This document shows positions 59,927 through 64,000 of a stretch of DNA of 64,000 nt, in pieces. Source of the stretch: Alphaproteobacteria bacterium (GTDB lineage: Bacteria > Myxococcota_A > UBA796 > GCA-2862545). Every line of letters begins with the position of its first letter. Positions within the stretch are counted from its first letter, which is position 1. Location: contig JACKER010000013.1 of assembly GCA_020632925.1 (NCBI GenBank), positions 186,001-250,000 on the forward strand, in the 5' to 3' direction. The notes below the pieces were generated by a model. It was given only the letters and a program-made list of their open reading frames with translations. It was not told the origin of the DNA and searched no databases. A program made the translations under genes and the position numbers.

Positions 59927-62900
59927 GTGGAAGGGCTGCAGATCGGATCGTTCACGGTGGAAGCTCCGCTCGCGCAGGGGGGCATGGGCGCCGTCTGGCG
60001 TGCCGTCCACCGGTCGGGCGTGCCTGCCGCGCTCAAGATCATCCCCGCCGACGCCGAGTCCACGATGTTCCAGGCGGCGGTCGGGCTGCAGGCCGAGATC
60101 CGAGCGGTCGGCGCGCTGGATCACCCGAACATCGTGCGGGTGTACGACGCGGGCACGCTGACGAGCGAGCACGAGGAGGCGTCGCAGGGCAAGCTGCGCG
60201 CCGGGTCGCCCTGGCTGGCGATGGAGCTGGCTGACGGGCCGATCGACACGCTGCAGGAGGGGATGGACTGGTCGCGGCTGTCCAACGTGCTCCTGCAGGT
60301 CCTCGACGGCCTGGCCCACGCCCACGCCCGCGGGATGGTGCACCGCGATCTGAAGCCGGCGAACGTGCTCTACACCCGAGGAGCTGGCGATCTGCGCGTG
60401 CTGCTCGCCGACTTCGGCCTCGCATGGCGCTTCCAGCGCGACGACCCGTTGGTGCACGCGGGCAGCCTGCCCTACGCCTCCCCCGAGCAGCTGCTGGGTC
60501 TGCAGACGGAGCTGGGCCCGTGGACGGACATGTACGGCCTGGGCTGCGTCGCCTACCGGTTGGCCACCGGGAAGCGGCCGTTCCGCGGTAAGGACCCGGA
60601 GACGATCCGACGCGCCCACCTGTTCGGCGACCGCCCCCGGCTGCGCCCGCGCTTCCCCGTGCCGGAGGGGTTCCAGGCCTGGGTCCACGGGATGATGGCG
60701 CAGGACCCGCGCGCGCGGTTCCAGCGGGCCGCCGACGCGGCCTGGGCGTTGGTCCGACTCCCGCCGCCCGCGCTGGTGCCCGCGGAGGAGGAGGACGACG
60801 GCGACGTGCCCAGCGTGTCGGTCCAGGCGCTGGGGGGCGACCGCACGGCGACCCTGCCGCTGTCGCAGTGGATGCTGATCGGGGGGCGTGAGGACCTCGT
60901 GGCGAGCCAGGCGCAGCGGGTGCGGGCGCCCGCACCGAACGACTGGCGGCGCCCGTCGGATCTCCGCGCGGTGGCGATGGACGGTCGGGGCCTCGGGCTG
61001 TTCGGGCTGCTCGACCCGCCGATGGTCGGGCGCATCGACGAGCGCAACCGGTTGTGGGAGGAGCTGACCCGCACGAAGGGGTTCCGGCTGGTGGTGCTCC
61101 GCGGACCGCAGGGCGTCGGCAAGACGCGACTGGCGTCGTGGCTGTGCGAGCGCGGGCACGAGGTGGGTGTGGCCGAGGTGTTCCGTGCCACCTTTCGGCA
61201 GTCGGCGTCCGGCGAGGCCGAGGGGCTGGCCGGTCTCGTGGAGGACCACCTCCGCATCCAGGGGGTGGTGGGCGCGGACCTGATGCGAGAGCTGCAGACC
61301 GTGCTGAAGGGCGAGGGCGTCACGGACCTGGTGCATGCCACGCGCCTCGCGCGGTTGCTCCGTCCGACCGACGAGGCCTTCGGGGACGGACCGCTGCCGG
61401 AGGAGGAGCGCCTCGGCACCATCGCCGACGTGGTGGCGCGTCGCGCATCGGGCCGACGGGCGCTGGTCTGGCTGGAGGACGCGTTCTGGTCGTCGGAGGG
61501 CGTCGCGTTCGCCGAGCGTCTGGCGAAGCGGATGGCGGGGAGCCACGTGCTCGTGCTCCTCACGATGCGGGACGACCTGGTGGCGCCCGCGGTCGTGCAG
61601 CGAGCGCGCCGGGTGATGGAAGAGCACGGTGGGGCCGAGCTGCGCATCGGGCCGCTGCTCCAGGGCCAGGTGGCGGAGCTGGTCGCGGCGCTGATCCCGG
61701 CCCGCGGCGATCTGCCCGAGCGCATCGAGGCGACGGCGGGCGGACATCCGGCGACGGCGGTGCGGCTCACCTCGGAGCTGGTGGACGGCGGGCACCTGGC
61801 GGGCGACGCGGGCGGCGTCTGGCTGACGAAGGGCGACCTGCTCCCGTTGCCGGACGACGCGCGCTGGGTGGACGCCGTCGCGGAGCTGGCCGCTGCGGAC
61901 CCGGGGCTCGTGCGTGCGCTGCGGGTCGCGGCCGCGCTCGGGCCGAACGTGGTCTACGCGGAGTGGCGCGACGCCTGTCGCGTACTCGATCTGGCGCTGC
62001 CACAGACCGCGGTGGCGGGCCTGGTGGATCGCGGGTTCCTGGTGGCGGAGCGCCGATCGAGCTCCCGCTGGACCTTCGCGCAGGAGCCCCTGCACCGCGT
62101 GCTCCGCGAGCAGGCGTCGGCCGAGGGACCCGAGCTGCACCTCGCGTGCGCCCACGCCTTGTGGTCGCGGGGGCCGGCCATGGCGCATCGCGCCGCCGCG
62201 CACTTCGAGGAGGCCCGCGATCCGCACCACGCGGTCGATGCCTGGCTCGACGCCGTCCGCTGGCTGGTCGACTGGGACCGGGCGCGAGCGACCGACGCGG
62301 CCGGCCACTGGCGTCAGGTGATGGAGGAGGTCGGGGCGGCGCACGATCCGCGCTGGGGCGTGGGTGTGGGGCTCGTGATCGACCTGCACGCGCTGGAGCG
62401 CGGCGCCGCCTGGCGCGAGGCGCTCGCGGACCTCGCGATGATCGCGCGGCGGGACAAGATGGCCCAGCTGCGGTCGTTGCTGGAGCAGGCTGCGCAGGAC
62501 CTGGAGGAGGGTGCGATCGCGCGCGCGACGGCGCGGGCGGAGCTGGCCTTCGCGAGGAGCCGCGGCACACCCCTGCGCACGCGCGCGGTCATCCTCCGGG
62601 CGGACGTGCGGCGGGTCACGGGCGACGCGCAGGGGGCGCTCGAGTTCCTGGAGTCGTGGCTCCCAGAGCTCGACGCAGAGGACCAGGAGGTGGTGCTGGC
62701 CCGCGCCCGGTTCACCGCGGCGACCGGCCGGACCGCCGACGCGTTGGGCATCCTGACCGGCTTCGTCGACCTGCAGACGCGGGCGCAGGCTCCCATGGCG
62801 CGTGCGCGGGTCCAGCACACGCGCGGTCGGTTGCTGCTCGCGCTCGGACGGCGGGCGCAGGCGCAGGCGGCGCTGGAGGAGGCGAACGCGATGTGCACGC

Positions 62901-63001
62901 GGGCGGGGTACGCCTGGCCCGAGCTCATCGCCGACCTCGCGTCGGCCACGGTCCAGCGATCCGCATCACCGGCGCTGGACGACCTCGTGACAGCTGAATA
63001 G
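59927..63001 (+). CDS. Ser/Thr kinase - P-loop ATPase - TPR protein
   Basis: 1024 residues. The N-terminal kinase is intact: 'LAQGGMGAVWRAV', Lys in 'AALKII', 'HRDLKPAN' (139-146), 'DFGLA' (162), 'GSLPYASPEQ'. A linker leads to an AAA/STAND module headed 'LFGLLDPPMVGRIDERNRLWEEL', with intact Walker A 'GPQGVGKT' (393-400) and Walker B 'RALVWLEDA'. The rest, about residues 620-1024, is TPR-like. It is a long paralogue of the 950-residue protein at 39638 and of the regulator ATPase class, with no membrane helix. Such kinases integrate signals by ATPase/TPR oligomerisation in Myxococcota. The GTG start lies 46 bp after rpe. The phosphorylation targets are unknown. Confidence 0.92.
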   Translation: MEGLQIGSFTVEAPLAQGGMGAVWRAVHRSGVPAALKIIPADAESTMFQAAVGLQAEIRAVGALDHPNIVRVYDAGTLTSEHEEASQGKLRAGSPWLAMELADGPIDTLQEGMDWSRLSNVLLQVLDGLAHAHARGMVHRDLKPANVLYTRGAGDLRVLLADFGLAWRFQRDDPLVHAGSLPYASPEQLLGLQTELGPWTDMYGLGCVAYRLATGKRPFRGKDPETIRRAHLFGDRPRLRPRFPVPEGFQAWVHGMMAQDPRARFQRAADAAWALVRLPPPALVPAEEEDDGDVPSVSVQALGGDRTATLPLSQWMLIGGREDLVASQAQRVRAPAPNDWRRPSDLRAVAMDGRGLGLFGLLDPPMVGRIDERNRLWEELTRTKGFRLVVLRGPQGVGKTRLASWLCERGHEVGVAEVFRATFRQSASGEAEGLAGLVEDHLRIQGVVGADLMRELQTVLKGEGVTDLVHATRLARLLRPTDEAFGDGPLPEEERLGTIADVVARRASGRRALVWLEDAFWSSEGVAFAERLAKRMAGSHVLVLLTMRDDLVAPAVVQRARRVMEEHGGAELRIGPLLQGQVAELVAALIPARGDLPERIEATAGGHPATAVRLTSELVDGGHLAGDAGGVWLTKGDLLPLPDDARWVDAVAELAAADPGLVRALRVAAALGPNVVYAEWRDACRVLDLALPQTAVAGLVDRGFLVAERRSSSRWTFAQEPLHRVLREQASAEGPELHLACAHALWSRGPAMAHRAAAHFEEARDPHHAVDAWLDAVRWLVDWDRARATDAAGHWRQVMEEVGAAHDPRWGVGVGLVIDLHALERGAAWREALADLAMIARRDKMAQLRSLLEQAAQDLEEGAIARATARAELAFARSRGTPLRTRAVILRADVRRVTGDAQGALEFLESWLPELDAEDQEVVLARARFTAATGRTADALGILTGFVDLQTRAQAPMARARVQHTRGRLLLALGRRAQAQAALEEANAMCTRAGYAWPELIADLASATVQRSASPALDDLVTAE

Positions 63002-63013
63002 GTGCAGGACGTT

Positions 63014-63087
63014 CGGGGTGTAGCGCAGTCTGGTAGCGCGCCTGCTTCGGGAGCAGGAAGTCGTAGGTTCGAATCCTGCCACCCCGA
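63014..63087 (+). tRNA. tRNA-Pro (anticodon CGG)
   Basis: 74 bases. The acceptor CGGGGTG pairs with CACCCCG; the D arm is GCGC...GCGC, the anticodon stem CCTGC/GCAGG encloses TTCGGGA (anticodon CGG, codon CCG), and GGTTCGAATCC forms the T arm. Discriminator A at 63087; CCA is not encoded. Confidence 0.95.
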
Positions 63088-63214
63088 CTCCATCTCCCTC
63101 CTGTCCGTGGCGAACGAGCGAACGGCTCGCGACCGTCGCCGGCTCGGGCACCGCGTCACTGGACGCAAGCGTCGGCACCGGTCGTGCGCGCTACCCGTCG
63201 CGTGGGAGGACGGG

Positions 63215-63952
63215 ATGTCGAGGTGGACGGCGCTGGCGCTCGGGCTGGTGGCTTGCGGAGAGCCGGCGTGGCGCGCGGAGGTGTGGAGCGAGGACGGTGT
63301 CGAGCGCGCCAGCGTCCGCCAGGACTGGGGTTGCAGCTCCGGTGTCTACGGGGGTGCCTGCTGGGAGGAGGGAGATCCCTGGCTCGTGGTCGACGGACGC
63401 CGCCGCGACGTCGAGCAAACCCCGGAGTTCGGTAGCGATGAGCTCTACTACTTCCGCGGTGAGGGGTTCGTGCTCTACCCCGCGCGGATCGTGGACTACG
63501 ACGCTCCCGACCTGGTGTGGGCATTCGTCGTCGACGCCGACGACGGCGAGCTCCTCTGGACACCCGGCCGCCACAGCGTCCCGTCGCCCGACGGAGCGAT
63601 CGTCGCGACGCCCCATGCGCTCGAGACCGATCAGGGGTTCTTCGTGTGGGTCACCTTCCACGAATCGCGCACGGGCGAGCTGGTGCACCGCACGGCCGAC
63701 CGCCAGGTCGACGCCTGGGTCCTGGAGTGGAATCCACCGGAGCTCACCTGGGTCGGGGATCGCGAGGTGCGGATGCGCGTGCTGGACCCCCTCGGCGCCG
63801 TGGTGGGCGGAGAGCTCGAGCCCGCGGAAGCGCCCGACTGCTGGCTCCCACGCACCTCGTCGAGCGCGTGGAACAGCGAAGGCGAGAACGCGGCGCCCGA
63901 CCTCAACCGGGCCGGGGAGGGGCGCCTGGAAGGCTGCCCCGACGGGGGTTGA
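63215..63952 (+). CDS. Lipoprotein, unknown function
   Basis: 245 residues. 'MSRWTALALGLVACGEPAW' gives a lipobox (VAC) with Cys at 14. The ATG has GGGAGGACGG upstream. The mature part is beta-rich with repeated aromatic strands ('ELYYFRGEGFVLYPARIVDYDAPDLVWAFVVD', 'GFFVWVTFHES', 'VDAWVLEWNPPELTW') and Cys pairs 'GCSSGVYGGACW'. A closed beta domain bound to the outer or inner membrane is likely. No family is recognised. It lies alone between tRNA-Pro and the convergent gene at the right edge. Confidence 0.7.
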   Translation: MSRWTALALGLVACGEPAWRAEVWSEDGVERASVRQDWGCSSGVYGGACWEEGDPWLVVDGRRRDVEQTPEFGSDELYYFRGEGFVLYPARIVDYDAPDLVWAFVVDADDGELLWTPGRHSVPSPDGAIVATPHALETDQGFFVWVTFHESRTGELVHRTADRQVDAWVLEWNPPELTWVGDREVRMRVLDPLGAVVGGELEPAEAPDCWLPRTSSSAWNSEGENAAPDLNRAGEGRLEGCPDGG

Positions 63953-63964
63953 GCCCAGCCCGGC

Positions 63965-64000
63965 TCAGGGAGCGACGGGGTAGTCGGTGTACCCCTTCTC
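63965..64000 (-). CDS. Old Yellow Enzyme/alkene reductase, last 11 codons only
   Basis: The complement of the right edge reads 'EKGYTDYPVAP' then a stop. The phrase GYTDYP near the C-terminus is typical of NemA-type FMN-dependent ene reductases of the Old Yellow Enzyme family. Only the tail is in the window, so the identification is tentative. Confidence 0.5.
   Translation of the reverse strand, partial: EKGYTDYPVAP

Noticed and set aside
63014..63087. tRNA-associated integration site (attB)
   Set aside because: No integrase and no repeated copy of the tRNA 3' end is visible within the window.

Overview
The window is GC-rich DNA, densely coded on both strands, with many GTG (and one TTG) starts and many start/stop overlaps of the GTGA or ATGA type. 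It most resembles a member of the Myxococcota (former Deltaproteobacteria). The pointers are eukaryote-type Ser/Thr kinases fused to ATPase/TPR regions, MopE-like and thrombospondin-type-3 Asp-rich secreted proteins, a C-terminal MYXO-CTERM-like sorting tag, and at least eleven predicted lipoproteins. No rRNA, CRISPR array or complete insertion sequence was found. One tRNA, tRNA-Pro(CGG), is present. The assignment rests on gene content alone, since no search could be run.

Layout. 1-5.2 kb: 3' part of a TPR-like gene, a phosphotransferase coupled to a POT-type transporter, an EamA permease and an unknown gene. 5.2-5.7 kb: a perfect 30-bp inverted repeat that looks like a small mobile element, beside a small zinc-ribbon ORF. 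5.7-10.9 kb: ABC ATPase, an ABC-permease/M1-aminopeptidase fusion and a GNAT acetyltransferase. 10.9-13.2 kb: two lipoproteins (one kelch-like) and a DUF4287/DUF5655-type protein.

13.2-29.1 kb is the most unusual part. Four tandem secreted paralogues of about 800 residues are read leftwards. They have M1-peptidase architecture but appear to have lost every zinc ligand. Read divergently from the same 111-bp gap is a winged-helix/P-loop/TPR regulator translationally coupled to a pentaheme cytochrome lipoprotein and a multicopper oxidase lipoprotein. The gap carries a heptamer direct repeat with 11-bp period. The third paralogue is a mosaic of the other three.

29.1-31.3 kb: a lipoprotein sulfatase with two small unknown genes. 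31.4-38 kb: a MopE/beta-helix/TSP3 lipoprotein, an unknown membrane protein and a Ser/Thr kinase in one coupled operon, followed by a TSP3 lipoprotein with a MYXO-CTERM-like tail. 38-42.5 kb: amidase, a tiny membrane protein and a kinase-ATPase-TPR protein with a broken Walker A motif. 42.5-53.6 kb: mostly envelope proteins (two predicted outer-membrane barrels, several lipoproteins, a LolA-like protein), plus a DUF444 VWA protein, an internally duplicated FG-GAP/TSP3 protein and a bestrophin. 53.6-56.7 kb: a four-gene overlapping operon led by a radical SAM protein. 56.7-57.1 kb: no gene, but a 63-bp tandem repeat and a hairpin. 57.1-64 kb: a secreted unknown, a pseudokinase, ribulose-phosphate 3-epimerase (rpe), an intact kinase-ATPase-TPR protein, tRNA-Pro, a lipoprotein, and the last codons of an Old Yellow Enzyme-like gene at the right edge.

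Overall the window mixes envelope and surface proteins with signalling proteins. The likeliest undescribed system is the 13.2-29.1 kb divergent locus of inactive M1-like proteins, regulator, multiheme cytochrome and copper oxidase.
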